A DNA stretch of 64,000 nt from Pezizomycotina sp. ARF18 (GCA_002224055.1 AZLU01000075.1:47903-111902), one strand, 5' to 3'; counted from the first letter of the stretch, positions 12,061-25,929 are shown. Translations and numbers: made by a program. Notes: generated from the sequence alone by a model not told the origin.

Positions 12061-13300
12061 GTCAAAAGAAAAAGCTTAAGTTGCCCGGGGTTGGTTTACT
12101 GCAGTATTCTACCTAGCTTGTGTATCTTTAATCCTTCGAGCCCAATATTTCCCTCCAATTGGCAACACTGCCACTTACGAACCGCTGACCCTTGACCCTC
12201 ACAAGTTTATCGTAAAATGACAGGATCTTATTTGTTCATGTGTCTGAATGAAATGTCGTCTTTTTATCTTTAGAAAAGAAAAAGTATCCAAGGCGATAGC
12301 TGCTACGATGTGTGCAAGGCATCTCCTGACAGACGCGCAAAGGGTTGCATTTCCGTATTGCATATCCGTATAGCAAAAGTCACGGTTTTAACCCCGTTTT
12401 CGTCATGGATGTTGCGAGCACTTGGCACGGCCATGAGTTTTTTCCTAGGCTTCGTGATTTTTGGAACCAAGGCTCCTTAACTACACGGCCGTTCCAAGTA
12501 ACACGTTGCGAACTTGCGATAGATCGATTTCCACCCTATACACTGTTTCTCTGTTTTAACTAATTCCCTAGCTTGCTCTCTCCATTTGTTTCGCCCTAAA
12601 AGTAAAAGGAATAGAATAGGGATATACTGCTTCCTATTACAGACTCATATAGTAATTCACCGCTATATACTACGCAATTGATGAAACTGGGTCGTAAAAT
12701 ACATGGATATCCACTTTTGCGGAGCAATAGCGATCCGAAATTTCTTTTTCCTCTGCTCGATTCTTCGGATCCATCCCTACGCCATCATTGGCTAAAGGAA
12801 GCGAAAAGAAGCCCTAATCCATGTCTTTGAAAAAGCAATTCTTGCCAGGTGCCCGGAGGCTTTAAAATTCTTGTCTTGTTGAGCCAAGCCAACCAAGTAC
12901 CGGTAGCAATCTGCACTGGTCAAAACGGAAGGCATCCGAGGAGGAAAAGCCCTTAATCAATTTATTTTTATTCCTTTTTCTTGAAGGTTACATGTTTATA
13001 TCTGCAGGTTGGTTCAGTGGTCTGAGAATCTGAGATTCACACTTTAATCCTTTCTCGCTTGGTAAAGTACGACAATTAATTAGGAAAAAAGAAAAATAAA
13101 GAAAAATAAACCACCATGTCCTGAAGAATCGAGAATACTTTATAAATAACAATTCCCACCCCCTATGGTTATCGATCTTAAACTCGTCAGGTGGATTTAC
13201 AAACAACATCGATTAACGGCTTTCGAATTGACAAAGGCTCTTTTTATACCCTTATTTCTATTATCGTTAGTACCCATCGAGGAGAGAGGACTTCCTTGAC
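12061..13300. other. Intergenic, no gene recognised
   Basis: Upstream region of the MFS gene. A purine-rich AAAGAAAAATAAAG-type tract lies at 13082-13110. Nothing else is supported. Confidence 0.35.
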
Positions 13301-13303
13301 CGA

Positions 13304-15305
13304 ATGTACTATTTATACTCTCGCTACAAGAAGAACAAGCGGCTCAAAGCTGAGCAGGCGGCCTCACAAGCGCAGCGACCCGTCGATGAAGCCAGCAACA
13401 TTAACATCGAAAACGATAATGTCGAACCGAAGACCACGCTGGCGATATAACTCCCGCCGACGCTCCCGGCGAGACTGCTACTACCACTACCAGCGAAAAG
13501 AAAAGAAGGCAGAATTAACTCCTGAAGAGAAAGCAGAGCAAAGGGCACTAAAGAAGAAGAAATGGAAATACAGGTGGAAATTGATATTCGGCCTGTTTTT
13601 CCCGTTCTTTATCAATTCGTTGGATACTACGGTTATCTCCGTCGCGCTGCCGGAGATCGCTTCTGCGTTTTGTAAGTTGAAACTCTGCCAGAAACAAACT
13701 AACTCAAATTCCCTCGTTCGTTTTACGCAAAAACCTTATAGCTTACTGAAAGCGAAATATACTAATTGAACTCTTTTATTCTGTAGCTCAACTTATAAAC
13801 AATCCTACATCGTAACGACCTACACCATAACCTCCACCTGCTTCATCCCCGTCTACGCTGTCTCCGCCCGCGTCTTTGGCCGCATGTCTCCCTGCAATCC
13901 GCCGTCTTCTTCCTCCTCGTCGGTAACGCACTCTGCGCCGGTGCCACCGCCTTCTCCATGCTCCTCGTCGGCCGCTGTATCGCCGGTATAGGCTCCGCCG
14001 GCGTCCTCGTCATGTCTTTCGTAATCTTATCCGACGGCGTCAACCTCGAAGAAAACGCGAAGCAGAATACCATATTCGCTTTAATAGCGGTATAAGTTTC
14101 TCCATCGGTCCCGTTATCGTGGTTACCTAACGAGCGCGAGTTGGCGGTGGTGCTTTGGACTCACGATACCGATATGTATCGTTGCGCATTTGACGATTTT
14201 TTGTCTGCTGAGGAAGGATTTGGTTGGTCCGGAACCGTATCAGGAAATTGATGAGAATGGGAATGTGGTTTGGAAAGGAAACAGACGTTTAGGGAGAAGC
14301 TTGCGGCGGTGGATTATTTGGGTGCTGTTTTGTTCCTCGGCGCGAGTATTTCGTTGGTTATAGCGCTGAGCTACGGCGGTAGTAAATTCGCCTGGGACTC
14401 TGTCACGATAATCGGCCTCTTCGTCGGTAGCGGCGTCATGTTCATCCTGTTCATATTCGCCGAGTGGTCCGTCGTCCACGGGAAATTACACTTCTTCTGG
14501 CCTCGTATAAATCCATGATACCGCTCACCGTATTCCGGGAGAAGGATTTTTGCATACTTGCCTTTATAAGGTTTTGCACGGGCATGGGAATATATTCTAT
14601 GTTCTACTTTCTCGCACTGGTTCTCACCATCGTCGACAACTTACCTTCATCGCAAGCGGGAGCGAAGCTGCTATTCTTCTTACCCGGTTTAGGCGTCGGT
14701 AGTTACTCCGCCATGGCGATGTGCAACATATGGCCGCGCATGACATGGCCTGGAATATTTGTCGGCTGCTGCAGCTTTTCCATCGCATTAGGACTACTAA
14801 CCCACGCCATCGTTGTCGGTCCTGACGCGTTTATCTACGGCATGATGGCTCTCACGGGTTTTGGCATGGCATTAACGCTCATGCCAGTACAACTCCACGG
14901 CATCGCGCGGTTACCGAAGCAGGTACCCGTCGTCGTATCAATAATGCAATTCGCGCAACCGTTCGGCGGTACAGTCGCGCTCGCGCTACTCGGTTGCACG
15001 CTGAATAACGAGGTCGCAAAAGGTAGCAAGGCAGATCGCGCAGTCGCACGTTTCCATCGCGAGTAATCTGGGGCAAAGCATTGATAGCATTAACGCCTTA
15101 CCGAAGGGTTTCGGGTCGCGGTGAGGCACGCGATCAGGGAAGGTGTTAGGGTGGGCTTTTTGGCTATTATGGGATTCGTGGTCGCGGCGACGGTGCTGTG
15201 TTTGTTTTTGGGAATGTGTTTATTAAGAGGCCGGATCAGGAGGGGTTGGACAGTTGGATGAGAGTGGGAGGAGGAGGGATAGGCCCGCGCTGGTTAGGTT
15301 GGTGA
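13304..15305 (+). CDS. MFS drug/metabolite exporter, DHA2 (14-TM) type
   Basis: Proton-driven plasma-membrane exporter of the major facilitator superfamily. After a hydrophilic, charged N-terminus (about 80 residues, with PEEKAEQRALKKKKWKY) comes TM1 with the DHA2 signature SLDTTVISVALPEIA. A 115-nt intron (13672-13786, ATACTAATT branch) interrupts just after it. Then follow SYIVTTYTITSTCFIPVYA, GRMS, SAVFFLLVGNALCAGA, VGRCIAGIGSAGVLVMS, motif C as SFSIGPVIVGYLT with WRWCF, a loop EIDENGNVVWKGKQTFREKL and a second half from YLGAVLFLGASISLVIAL to LLGCTLNNEV. The C-terminal helix (GFLAIMGFVVAATVLCLFLG) is in another frame. Slips occur near 13450, 13890, 14095, 14268, 14510 and 15050. No biosynthetic cluster is visible beside it. 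Confidence 0.83.
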
Positions 15306-18081
15306 GAAGAGGCATAAGGAGAATGTTAGTAAAGCATAAGTGCCTCGACGGTTTAGGGGAAAGGGCTTTGATTGCGTTGGCATGAGAGCGATGCGAACGC
15401 GGCGTTAATTTTTGTTTTCTACGATTTTTAATTCTGTACGACAATCACTGATCTCATGCCACATACATTTTCTGCTCTACGGACAACCTAGTACTTAATA
15501 CACGTTTATGCTTTTTCGTCTGGCTGCATCGATCGCGATGTATGGGCGGCGCTTCCGTCTTCAAAGGCTAAACTCGCCGAATTAAAAAAAATATAAAAAT
15601 CCCATGTTCTCCTTGTCCACCTTGATGTACGCTAAGTCACGAAATATCTAATGCAAAGTATAGCACTGGTAACTCCGCAACTTGTTCCTACCAGTTATAC
15701 CTGAATCTTCCTTATGCCGTCTGCTGTGCCCCGCGCTGTCTCTTTTTATATTTTCCTACGACGAGAATGCCGAAAAGCGCCGCAAACAGAGAGACATCTA
15801 TCGTTCGTAGTACGTGTAAAAGTTACTGAAACCCGTGCAATATTATACAGTCGGCTTCATGAGCATGCGCGTGTATAGCTTCTCATTATGGCTTTTCCAG
15901 TCATATCATGGTTCGGTGTTGGAGTGGAGCTCGTACGGTATTATCAACTCTTAAGATTATTTCGCGATTATTTTTAGTATATAGTATCAGCGGGTGATGA
16001 TACCTGTCATTTAAATTTTCTATCAAAGGCGGTGACATAGTATACGCGAGTGCAAACGAGGCCATAAAAATGGTGAAATATGTCAAGAATACTTCGTCGT
16101 TGTAGTGAACCGACTAGTGGTCAGCGACTGGTAATTCCTTTTTTTTTAATTGTTATCATATTTGGTTGGACTTCTTGATTAATTCCGTTTATGCTTTCTT
16201 GTTTAGCTACGGCGACGGCATGCTCATCGGGAGTATGGATGGGAGACGTATTTGAGAGCAGATAGGTATGGCAAAGTGAAGGATGGATCGCTTCTTTTAG
16301 AATATTAGAGCTTTAGCCGTGAGTATACCCGGTAGTAGTTCTCCATCTGCTTCCGAAGAGGTTCCACGTAGTGCGTGGCAAATTTACGACCTTACGAATC
16401 CTGTTGCTTGGTGTATGGGCCTGTACTTTGTACGGTGTTATTTCGTGACAACGGCAGGCCTTCTGTGAGAGGTCCGCCGCCTCTGCCTGTATTGTAGCAA
16501 CCTCCCGGACGGCTTATGAATGAACCCCAGTTGCCCTTCTTTTATTTTCTTTCTTTCTTTTCTTCGACTTGAGTCCAAGACGGAAATATGATATCAGAAG
16601 TCGTTGGTAGTTTACTTGTAACGTGTAACCTGAAGGTACGGAAGACTAAAGGGCATTGCAGAATGACGATAGAAATGTATTCACTTTTTCTTTTCTTTTA
16701 CCTGCGAGCCCGCTAAAATTCGGAACCGATATGATCTCGGCGGTGTTATATCGTATACAAATCATTTTCAAAGATATACGTATCCTTGTGCTCGCATGCA
16801 CTTTAGATTGATTATCATTTTTCGGCGAGAAAAGGAACTCCATGCGTCGGTAGATGTACAAATTTGGCAAAGAAGAAATCAACGCCTATGCCTCCTCAAG
16901 CTCGTGATATTTTGAGTCATAATTCCTTTCCTCTCGTGGAGATGGTCTTTGAACTATCGTTTGAAGCCCGGAAAAGATAATTTACAAGCCCGGTATATGA
17001 GTTTACAACATCGTCGAGGGCTGCTCAAGCTGAATTTCTTAAACTCTTCATGTACTGTACGATATCTCACGAAATAATTCTTTAATAAAAGCCGTGGTAC
17101 CTGCGAGAAAAGAAAGATCAAGTAGTTCAGTTGTTGGTGGTGATGTAGAATCTTGATGACGACCCGTCTTGCAACTTCCGGTTACTCCTATATTTCCTGA
17201 CATCCACCCGCCTGAAATGAAGAAACGGACCCAGATCTATGCTCCAGGTCGTCGCGATCTTGAAGTACGTTTCGAACTTTTCACAGAGCGGGGAAATATG
17301 AATGCAGATGGTTCTCTCTGTTTACCAATAGAGAGGCTGGGTACGAGACAAGCAAGCGGTGCATGTGCGCATCCTTTTACATTTAGGTCTTACGAACGGT
17401 GTTTTGACTTTGTTCTCGAGTGAATACCATTAAGTAACCCCACGTATCGATATTCTTTCATTTGACTTTTAGCATATATATTCAAGTCGTTTCTTCCGGT
17501 TACGCAAAGAAACCCGGCAGGTCCGAGTATCTGTAAGTCCTGCTACCTGTTGTTTAGAAACTTCTATCCCGGATGGCTCGGTCGTTATGCGAGTGTAAAA
17601 AGGCCATTAACATCAATGAAGTATTCACTGAATGGTTTTCTGCGTAGTAGGCTGATGCGTGCTCGTTGGACTGCTTATGAATTTAACTTCCCCGTACTAG
17701 GAGGTACGTTTTGAACGCGTTCTAATCTATTCTGTTTGTGTTCGCCTATTGATAACGATGATCGCATATTAATTAGATATAAATCATGGAGGATGTATTT
17801 AAGAGCGTAAACGTTGGAGGCTGCGGGAAGATAAACTAAGAGCGACGACCTCTGTTTTATATACAGACTCTGCAGCCGCGAGTAAACAAGCTACCAGCCC
17901 TTCACTTGCTTCGTATCTAGCCTTCGCGGTGTTGGGCAGATGCAAGAGGCTATATGGAGCCTGTCGCCCTCGATTTATTGTACGATTTTATCTTGTGGCG
18001 GAGGTACACTTTGGGGCAAAGTACTGCCATTTTGGCTTACATTTCGTGAACATCTCGGACGGTATATCGATCTATGGTCTC

Positions 18082-18082
<1 letters not shown>

Positions 18083-18121
<39 letters not shown>

Positions 18122-18122
18122 T
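18083..18122 (+). repeat. (ATT)n microsatellite
   Basis: About 13 uninterrupted ATT units. Confidence 0.95.
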
Positions 18123-18770
18123 ACGGTTAAAGCGGAGCAGTGGTTTATCAACGTCTGCTGCATTCAGTTGGATCCCCGGAAGTTGAGTATGGGGGACTCT
18201 GGGCCCTACAAGGGGAAACGGGCATGATTTTACACTTTTATTTTTTTCTCTTATGACACTGGTGCGTCGGAATTTAGAACTGAATCAGACTGAGTGATGT
18301 TGATGCCGTATGAAAATCGACTTCACAGATAGGCGTATGTACTGAATTTTATTCTGGTAGACTATGCTTGAGGCGATAGCGATAGATTTGACTAAGCTAT
18401 GGATAGGAACCTTAGAAGAGACCCACTTCTGAGACTGACTTAATTATAGCATCTTTTTACGCGGGCAGTATTCTCGAGAGTATTGCCTGAGATATGAAAT
18501 GTACATGACCGCGATATTTCGACAGAAAGGAAGAAGTACATTTATTGGAAGAGAGTTTGAAAATGATGGAATTAGCACCATGCCCAACCCATATCCTATG
18601 TACAAGTACATGTTTGTGCTGCGAGAAAAGGAAGGCCAGCCCATATTCTACGAACGGTTACCTAAAAATAAAACGAGTTAACCCCGAATGATATTCACCT
18701 CAACAACCCCAATCCAAGCAGACTCAGAATTATAACAAAGAAAAAACTCGCACGCGCACGATGACGGTCC

Positions 18771-18861
18771 AAAAAAAAAAAAAAAAAAAAAGAAAGAAAG
18801 AAAGAAAGAAAAGAAAAGAAAAGAAAAGAAAAGAAAAGAAAAGAAAAGAAAAGAAAAGGAA
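18771..18861 (+). repeat. Compound poly-A / (AAAG)n / (AAAAG)n microsatellite
   Basis: About 20 A, then GAAA units, then about eleven AAAAG units. A compound purine tract of this kind grows by slippage. Confidence 0.95.
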
Positions 18862-19702
18862 GAATTACTCTGATATAGTTTCCATTCTTGAGGGATGATC
18901 GTATTTAAGATGTTGAGCAGCATATCGCGAACGTTGTAAACTGTCCCCGTTTTTCCACCATTCTACTTTTTCCTCTCACGTACGCGAGCACGCACATTCC
19001 AAATATAGATTTAAAGCTCTGGTAGCCTGTTTGCTAAAATGTATCAGCCCTATGGAGCTAACGCGTCTTATTCTACTGTTGATTTAATCATTTTAATACT
19101 CTCCTCTCTATAGAATCCTGCTGGGATATGTTTGACAAATGGGTTCGAGATTCTTCTGTTTAAGCTATTGTGCTATGGATCTCAATGATGGCGAACGTCA
19201 GCTAATCGTAAGGGCGGCTCATTTAACAGGCATGTGATCACGAATATGTCTACATAAACGAAAAGTAAATATTAGGAAGAATAGTCGTTTATGGTGCTTT
19301 CAACCGATACAGTTGATATCGCGTGTCGATCTTTAAGACGGGGGGTGGATATCGTGCAGATGTAAGAGCTTTTATCAAGACTTTCTGTGGGATCTGATTG
19401 TATAGACCGGCCAAAGAATCTACCGTCTTTCCTTTCTCGTAAAGTGGGCCTCTAGGGGAAGTGGGGGAGGAGGAACACCGTTTAAATTTATACAACTTCA
19501 AGGCTTCGAATAAAGTGTCAGTTAAAATTCCTTTCTTACCATCTATGCCTAGTGAAGGCGATCTGGTGGACATAGATAGTCCCAGTGCTGGGTTAATCTA
19601 TTTGGTCCACGTTGGAAAGCACTGGAACATTTAAGCAAACTAGGTAATGGAACCGATGAATGGTCACTTTTCGTTAAGTATGCTGCACGGTTTTTTTTAG
19701 AT

Positions 19703-19936
19703 ATGTTATTGAGGGCTCTAGATGATAGCAGGACGGTCTATCAGATGTCTAGGCTGAACGTGGACGACTTTACTTCGCGTTTCCATAGGTTGGGGAGTTA
19801 TACCGTAGAGGTGTTACGTTTATTTTTGATAAACCACGGACCGGATCTGAAAGAAATGGATGCGTTTATCTTCGAGGAGCAGGTCATCTCTGATTTATCA
19901 CTCTTTCTCCAAGCGGCAGCTTCTAATCTACCTTGA
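19703..19936 (+). CDS. Possible hypothetical protein exon
   Basis: 77-codon open frame, helical and balanced (contains LNVDDFTSRFHRLGSYTVE and FLINHGPDLKEMDAF). A T-run ending in TTTAG just upstream (about 19690-19700) could be an acceptor site. No family recognised. Confidence 0.25.
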   Translation: MLLRALDDSRTVYQMSRLNVDDFTSRFHRLGSYTVEVLRLFLINHGPDLKEMDAFIFEEQVISDLSLFLQAAASNLP

Positions 19937-19939
19937 AGC

Positions 19940-21490
19940 TTAGAGAGGAAAAGGTCGCGGTTAAAATCGAAGCGGATGATTATGAGTTGAGTGAGAGTTC
20001 GACGCCTGCAATTCTAGCGCTCTGCGAGAAATAATTATCCAGCTTCTTCTCACGGGTGGTATTTGGGTGATTATCGTGGTTGCCTTTTTCTAGTTCACTT
20101 GCTAAACTGAGAGTCGCCCTGTTCAAGAGTATTTATCAGGGAGTTGTTTGTATAAGCGTGCAGTGCGAAGACTCTAGGTATCAGATCGTCCTACGCCGTG
20201 TGATATTTTGCGGTCTACAGTCGGTGGAAAGAGAATCGCTAAGGGAATTTCGAGAACTGTCTCCTCTTCTTCTCCGCCGATGGTATTCTTCAGCTGAGCG
20301 ACTAGGATACGGGAATGTCGCTGCTTCTCCCACGTAATAGGCCTTTATCAAGCGATCTACATAGTTTACTTGGTTATACAAGGACGACATTATCGTTATT
20401 TAAGCTTGGTTGGGTTGCTTCAGGTAAGATTCCGTCGTTTTATCGTACCTATGAGTAAGCCGTCCGTTGAGGTTCATTCCAGTTAAGAGCACATTTGCCG
20501 CTCATCTACGCGACGGAACCCATAATGGTACTTGATGGAGCTGCTTATTGTATTTAAGCTTCTCCTGTACTGGGTGTGAATAGATGGTGAAAGTGAGTAT
20601 CTTTTGCCTCAAACTCGTCCTGGTTGCGTCAAACCGATCTATAAACTTTTCACACGACCGCTAGGTAAGAACCAATGAAAAAGGTAGCGCAACCCCTTTT
20701 ATATCATCCGACTTGAGGTATGTAGAATAGTCAGAAACGCAGGTTGAGAATATCTTCCAGCTACGACGAAGTATTCTTCGATATCGACGTGCGACATGTG
20801 TATATCGGGTGCATGCTTCTATAGGATGGAGTTAGAGGCATCGTTTAGTGTATATGACCGTAAACGTCGAGGTATTGCTTTTGCGTAATAGCAGACGTTT
20901 GGTGGTTGAAGCATCGAGGATCATGAATTTTTTTCCCGACGGGGATGGTAACTTGATTACACGGAACGCACGCACGCATGCACGATGGATGACTATCGCA
21001 AATGAATGAAGATTTCCAGTCTTCCGTACCTGTAAGCCTTGGTCAGCCAATGTAATTTCATTCATGCGGTTCCATATATAGGCTCAAAGACGAAAAATGC
21101 CTTGATTTTATCTCTATTCATTTCGCTTCTTTGCATTGTGACGTGATGGAGAACAGTATGAGTAGACGATCTATGCTATGGGCTAGTTGATTTTAGTGCT
21201 CACTTTTCGTCCTGTATCTACGAACTGGGATCGTCGATTCATAATTTTCAGGAGTGGAAGTTGCTTACTCTCGACTCTATGCGAGGTAGGCGTTAAAGAA
21301 CAGAATCCGTTCCTTCTAAATATCTATCGCGTCCTTCCAGAATTTACCATGTTGAAATTATGTGCTCTCCATAATCTGGCTAAAAAAGTTGTCCCTATGA
21401 CCTGAGTGGTCTTGTGCAATGTTATGAATTTTGGTTCTGGCGATTCCGGGTTTTGGAGAGCATTGAGTCCATCTCTTCCGGCAGAAGAAC
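19940..21490. other. Intergenic, no gene recognised
   Basis: Only short ORFs without domains. A small (ACGC)n-like tract lies near 20968-20984. Confidence 0.35.
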
Positions 21491-21493
21491 TTA

Positions 21494-21871
21494 TTGGCAA
21501 AATTCGCCCGTTATAGATATCAGGAGGCCAAGTCGCTAAGCAATGTATGCAGTAAATTCTGTAGACGCACCGTATGTGATACCAAAATACTCATCTCTCC
21601 TGGCGCCCATTTTTTTTTTCTGTGCGAGATCGCGGAAAAGCCATTGACTTGTTATGGTAAATTACGGCTACCGGGTTAGTGTCTGTTGCGTATTGGAGAG
21701 AAACTTGGCCATTATCCATACACTCTATCTAGCTTTTCTAAAATCAGAGGACCCGAGGATTCTTATGGAAGAAGGATGTTCGAGAAGAATCTCTCTTTTG
21801 GTACGGAGTGGGCAGTGTTTCTACTGGAAAGGGGTTTATACTTGTCCGCCGCGAATACGGCAATAAGCTAG
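21494..21871 (+). CDS. Possible hypothetical protein (two overlapping frames)
   Basis: A frame from 21494 (cysteine-containing, RYQEAKSLSNVCSKFCRR) ends near 21677, and the adjoining frame continues with balanced composition (IGEKLGHYPYTLSSFSKIRG, FLLERGLYLSAAN) to 21871, as in the frame-slipped genes elsewhere in the window. No family recognised; it may be chance. Confidence 0.22.
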
Positions 21872-21874
21872 CGT

Positions 21875-22970
21875 TTCTGGATAGTTAACATCTAATATAT
21901 CGCCTGGAAATATCCGTTGCCATCTGTTACGTAAGGAACAATCACTCAAGATTTACGTTCTCGTTCAGGTCGGTGTTTGATTAGTTAGTCTGATCCGACG
22001 CTCGTCATCTAGCAGTGGATCCTCAGTGAATATCTACCGTAGACGGTCCGTGTTAGTTTATCACTCAATGAGCGTATGCAGTGTATCACTTTGATAGTAT
22101 AATTCTTTATATTTTGTCAGCCGTCAGCGCTGGGCTGGTTTGAGTGCCTGTCGTTATATAGGAGAAGAACGAGGTCTTTATTATCCTGCCTCACATCCTG
22201 GGGAATTTGGATTCTGTCTGAAGCGATTTCTACGGGAGATCGATGGCTCGTGAAGAAGTTTATTATAACCTTAACGAAGCCCCTAGTAACTTGATAGGCC
22301 ACGCTGTGATATGGTTGATAAGAGGATTGAGTGATGATTGAAGACATCTCTCGATTTGCACCGGTGGGTAAACGAGGAAAAAAAAAAAAAGGTTAACGAA
22401 AGAAATTCCGAAAGCTTGAATTATTTTTCTTAACTTTTGTTTATTTGGCTTAATATTTTATTTATTTCTTTGCTTTTTACTCAAGTATTCAAGTTTTATT
22501 TTGCTGGATTGAAAGGGTCAGTTGGTTGTATGTGTTTTTCAATGCAGCATCGACCCGGATAACTCAATCTACGATTTGACGGTGTCTTAAGCATAACTCG
22601 CCGATAAACAGACATGGAGCTTGCTACGTTCGAAGCTTGAGATCTTTTCATTTGCTATGCTCCAATATCTTGTTGAATCTAAGCTCAGATAGGCGACGAG
22701 GCTTCAGCCGTCCAGATAACCGACCTTGGCGGCCAAGTCTTCTAGCCCCGAGACTCAGCTCTAACATCGTTATACTTCGAAAGGTCCTCAAATCATTTAG
22801 TAAAGTTCTTTCCTAGAAGATTTTGATAGAAAATATTTAAACAGCTTATAATTCCCGCATGGCGAAGCGTATTTGATATTTTTTCATGATTTTGATTTTA
22901 CTTCATATATACTTTTCGCTCAAAGAGATCTAAGCTGTTGATCTTTGCCTCAAAAATTTATATCAACTTG
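21875..22970. other. Intergenic, no gene recognised
   Basis: AT-rich with A and T runs at 22379-22390 and 22860-22900. Likely includes the promoter of the small secreted-protein candidate at 22976. Confidence 0.35.
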
Positions 22971-22975
22971 CCAGG

Positions 22976-23713
22976 ATGGCTCTCATTTCATATCTCTTAG
23001 CGATCGTAGTCTCCATTAAAGCTGTCAGTACGCATCCGGTCCGTAGCTATCTGGTCAAGCGGAAGAGTATACAGTGCTACGGCGCCACCGTCAACGCGTG
23101 CTGCAAGAACGTTGTTCGACTTCCGAACACTCAGGGCGAGCTTATCTTCGGCAACCGACCCGATTACTACCTGAGAAGGCACGCAGTGTCAGTAGCCCCT
23201 TTCCCTCTAACCTCCGACCGCCGACGCGCCGATCTTGAGTGTTGAAAGAAATATAAAACGTAGGCAAGTTCCGCCAACAGGATAGGGCATATATGGAATG
23301 CTCATACACCGAAAGGGATTATCCCACGACGATGTGCTGCAATACGCAGTCGAATCAGAGTGAGATGGTAAGGCACTGAATTTCATCAAATCCCTTTCAT
23401 TCTTCGCCTCTCATTTCGGTGTTATGATAAATACTGCTAGACACGCATCATGGGTCTGTTATCTCTTCGGGAATTGTAGCACAAGTAATCGAGCGGGCTA
23501 TACCGTAAAGGCCTGTACGGAGCCGAAATACGATGAAAAGAAGCCTGAGCCTGAGCCTGCGCTAGAGATGAAGAGCCAAGAGACGAATGACGGGAATGAT
23601 GAGCCTTCAGGTCAGGCACCGGACCAGACAAGAGCGAGACTCAAAGCCAACGACCAGACGAGAACGGTGGTGAGATTTAAAAGGCTTGATTATGAACCAT
23701 TAATGCCAATATA
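22976..23713 (+). CDS. Candidate small secreted cysteine-rich protein (multi-exon model uncertain)
   Basis: ATG 22976 gives an 89-codon frame with a hydrophobic N-terminus (MALISYLLAIVVSIKAVS) that reads as a signal peptide, then a basic KRK site and CYGATVNACC, ending in a cysteine at codon 89. About 50 nt downstream in another frame comes MECSYTERDYPTTMCC (23293-23340), ending at a good GTAAGG donor (about 23370). A third frame from 23424 has VCYLFGNC, then a hydrophilic Lys/Glu/Pro tail. Two C-x7/9-CC units in a row recall hydrophobin spacing, but the protein is not very hydrophobic and the link between frames is inferred. It could instead be an effector-like protein or unrelated ORFs. Confidence 0.35.
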
Positions 23714-25929
23714 ATATTTATACATTTACATTAAGACTTTCCTGAGATATCTGCGGCTGATCGAATAATAGACATGAATGAATGACACCGGCGCGATGTT
23801 ATTCTTTCAGGTCGGGTAGATTTATTCCCCAAGCGGACTTGATATTATTTTGAGTGCGTTTGAGTATATCAAGTAAGCGGCCTAAGTTTTAAATTACATG
23901 AGACTCATTCCCACCATACCTTTATGATTATTTTTAAAAGAATGATGTATCTTTTAGATAGTTTCCTTATAAAGATTCTTATCGTCAACCAGATGCACTC
24001 ATGTTGTAGGCGGAATATAATTTGACCTTAGCCGCCTCGCCGCCCTTATTCACACGCGCTTGATGCCGGGTTACTGGCCCGAGGTTCAAAATTCTTGAAC
24101 TTAACCTTCTCATCCATTTTATAGCACTAAGCGTGACTTGATATCCGACTTGATTTCCTGGTTGACCCCCTGTTTAAAGAGACGTTCCTCCTCTTTAACC
24201 AGAGTGGTGGAGCTATAGGAATGGTCGAAGGGCGATGCGGAAAAGAATTTCGTTATGAAATTTGATTACTAGCACTTTTCAACAAATCTCGTTATCAGAA
24301 TGGATAATGATGTCTTTGTAATAATTTACTGTTCATGCCATTTAATCACCGGCTTTTTGGCTTTACATTTGCCCGCAGTAGTTTATGGATAGATTGAATA
24401 AGGGAGAACTTACCCGCACTTAACATTCGCAAAAAGGGTGAGATGCATCTTTTATGTCCTGGTAATTGCCGAGAAGCATTCGAGTTTAATATGGATGAGA
24501 GGTATATAAATTTGGTAAATGGAGATCTCTTTTTCAAACGCGTCGAGGCGACGACTATGCTAGGGTTAGATTTTATTCGCTGGGCTTTTATGCACAGTTT
24601 GATATTTGTATACAATACGCCGTAGACCTGCGCGGGATGATCTACTTTTGCGTTCCGCTATATCGGAGAAACAACACTGGATCAGAGTCAATGTGTTGTA
24701 TAATCTTGAAGCATCCTCTGTGGTTGCCTCTATCTTCTTCGCTTTAAATCGGAAATAAGGAAATATTGTAGCACTGTATGCCTTGAACATCGACCACTGA
24801 TTCTCATTGGTTTATGCGGCAACCCGCGCAGCTGTGAAGTCGACCGGCGGGGTGGTGTATGCACTGAGAGTGATGAGTGCGGCAAATGCGTTCTATGTGG
24901 CGCCGTTTCAATCTTCAGTTTTACTCTTACGGAATATTTATACGTATACTCATGAGAGTACTGGAGTGTGCTATGTATTGCAGATGCTACCTCAATCCGC
25001 TGTGGCAATCGTCAAGGAATTGCATTATAGTTCTGATTATACCCTGCGAATGAAAGCAGTCCTGAATAGGTTTCCACGAGCGCTATAGTTCTCCTCGATC
25101 GACACTCTTGCCCTGAAAGAAACATTTACTGAGTATTCTTCTTACGTTATACATCTGCACCTGACTAAAGTCATCCTTGCAGCCAATGTATGCTCCATTT
25201 TGATGGATTAAGCTATATTTCATTATGGATATACCCAAACTTGCGGAGTCATTGGGGAAAGACTTTTTATGAAACCGGCGTGAGGCAAGAATGAAAAAGA
25301 GGTATATGCTGCCGAGCCTCTCATACAGAGAAAGACCGTGACTAACGTAGAGTCCCTCGTGTGTCAAGTCATCTTTACGTTATCACCTTTTCTGTCCCCG
25401 GTGTGAGGATACAAATATATCATTGTTGCTGCAGACCAAGAGAATATTTCAACTGTTTACGTGGAAAGTCTAGCACAAGCTAAACCTCAGATTATCATGG
25501 AGGATCTCTCGCCGCTGAGATGAATATGGCCAAGCCGTTTTTCGCTGTATTATTATGGAAATCAGTGCAGTATGCAGAGAGTCCTGCTGTACTGATCGCT
25601 TGATTCGCCTATCTCGCATCTCGCAAGTGACTTTTCCAGAACGAAGTTTAGGAATGTAGCACGAGGATCCATGACAAGGATTTCACTTGAAGTATAAAAC
25701 GTGGTAATTATGAATTTGATCATTCATTTACCACTGAGTACGTCCTCTAATAGGGATCAATTACGGATGGCAAGCTATATTTGGTCGAGATCACCTCTTA
25801 ATTTCGAAATTCGTAGAGTTTACTACGATGTGTACGGTTTAAGAAAATGGACGTGGGCTGATTAAGCGTGCATGTTATTGAAGAATTCCCGAGACTCTTT
25901 TCTACTGCAACGCCGAACAGCCGATTGAA

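Larger units (their letters stand above)
15306..19695. other. AT-rich gene-poor stretch
   Basis: About 4.4 kb without a supported gene. It contains the ATT and AAAGA microsatellites listed separately. ORFs overlapping those tracts are artefacts of the repeats. Confidence 0.4.

Noticed and set aside
8390-15305. Secondary-metabolite cluster made of SDR and MFS exporter
   Set aside because: They are 4 kb apart with no synthase, P450 or regulator between or beside them.
17929-18227. Two overlapping ORFs containing Tyr or Leu runs
   Set aside because: They span the ATT microsatellite and have no other support.
18678-18923. Minus-strand ORF with long Phe/Ser runs
   Set aside because: Translation of the A/AAAG microsatellite.
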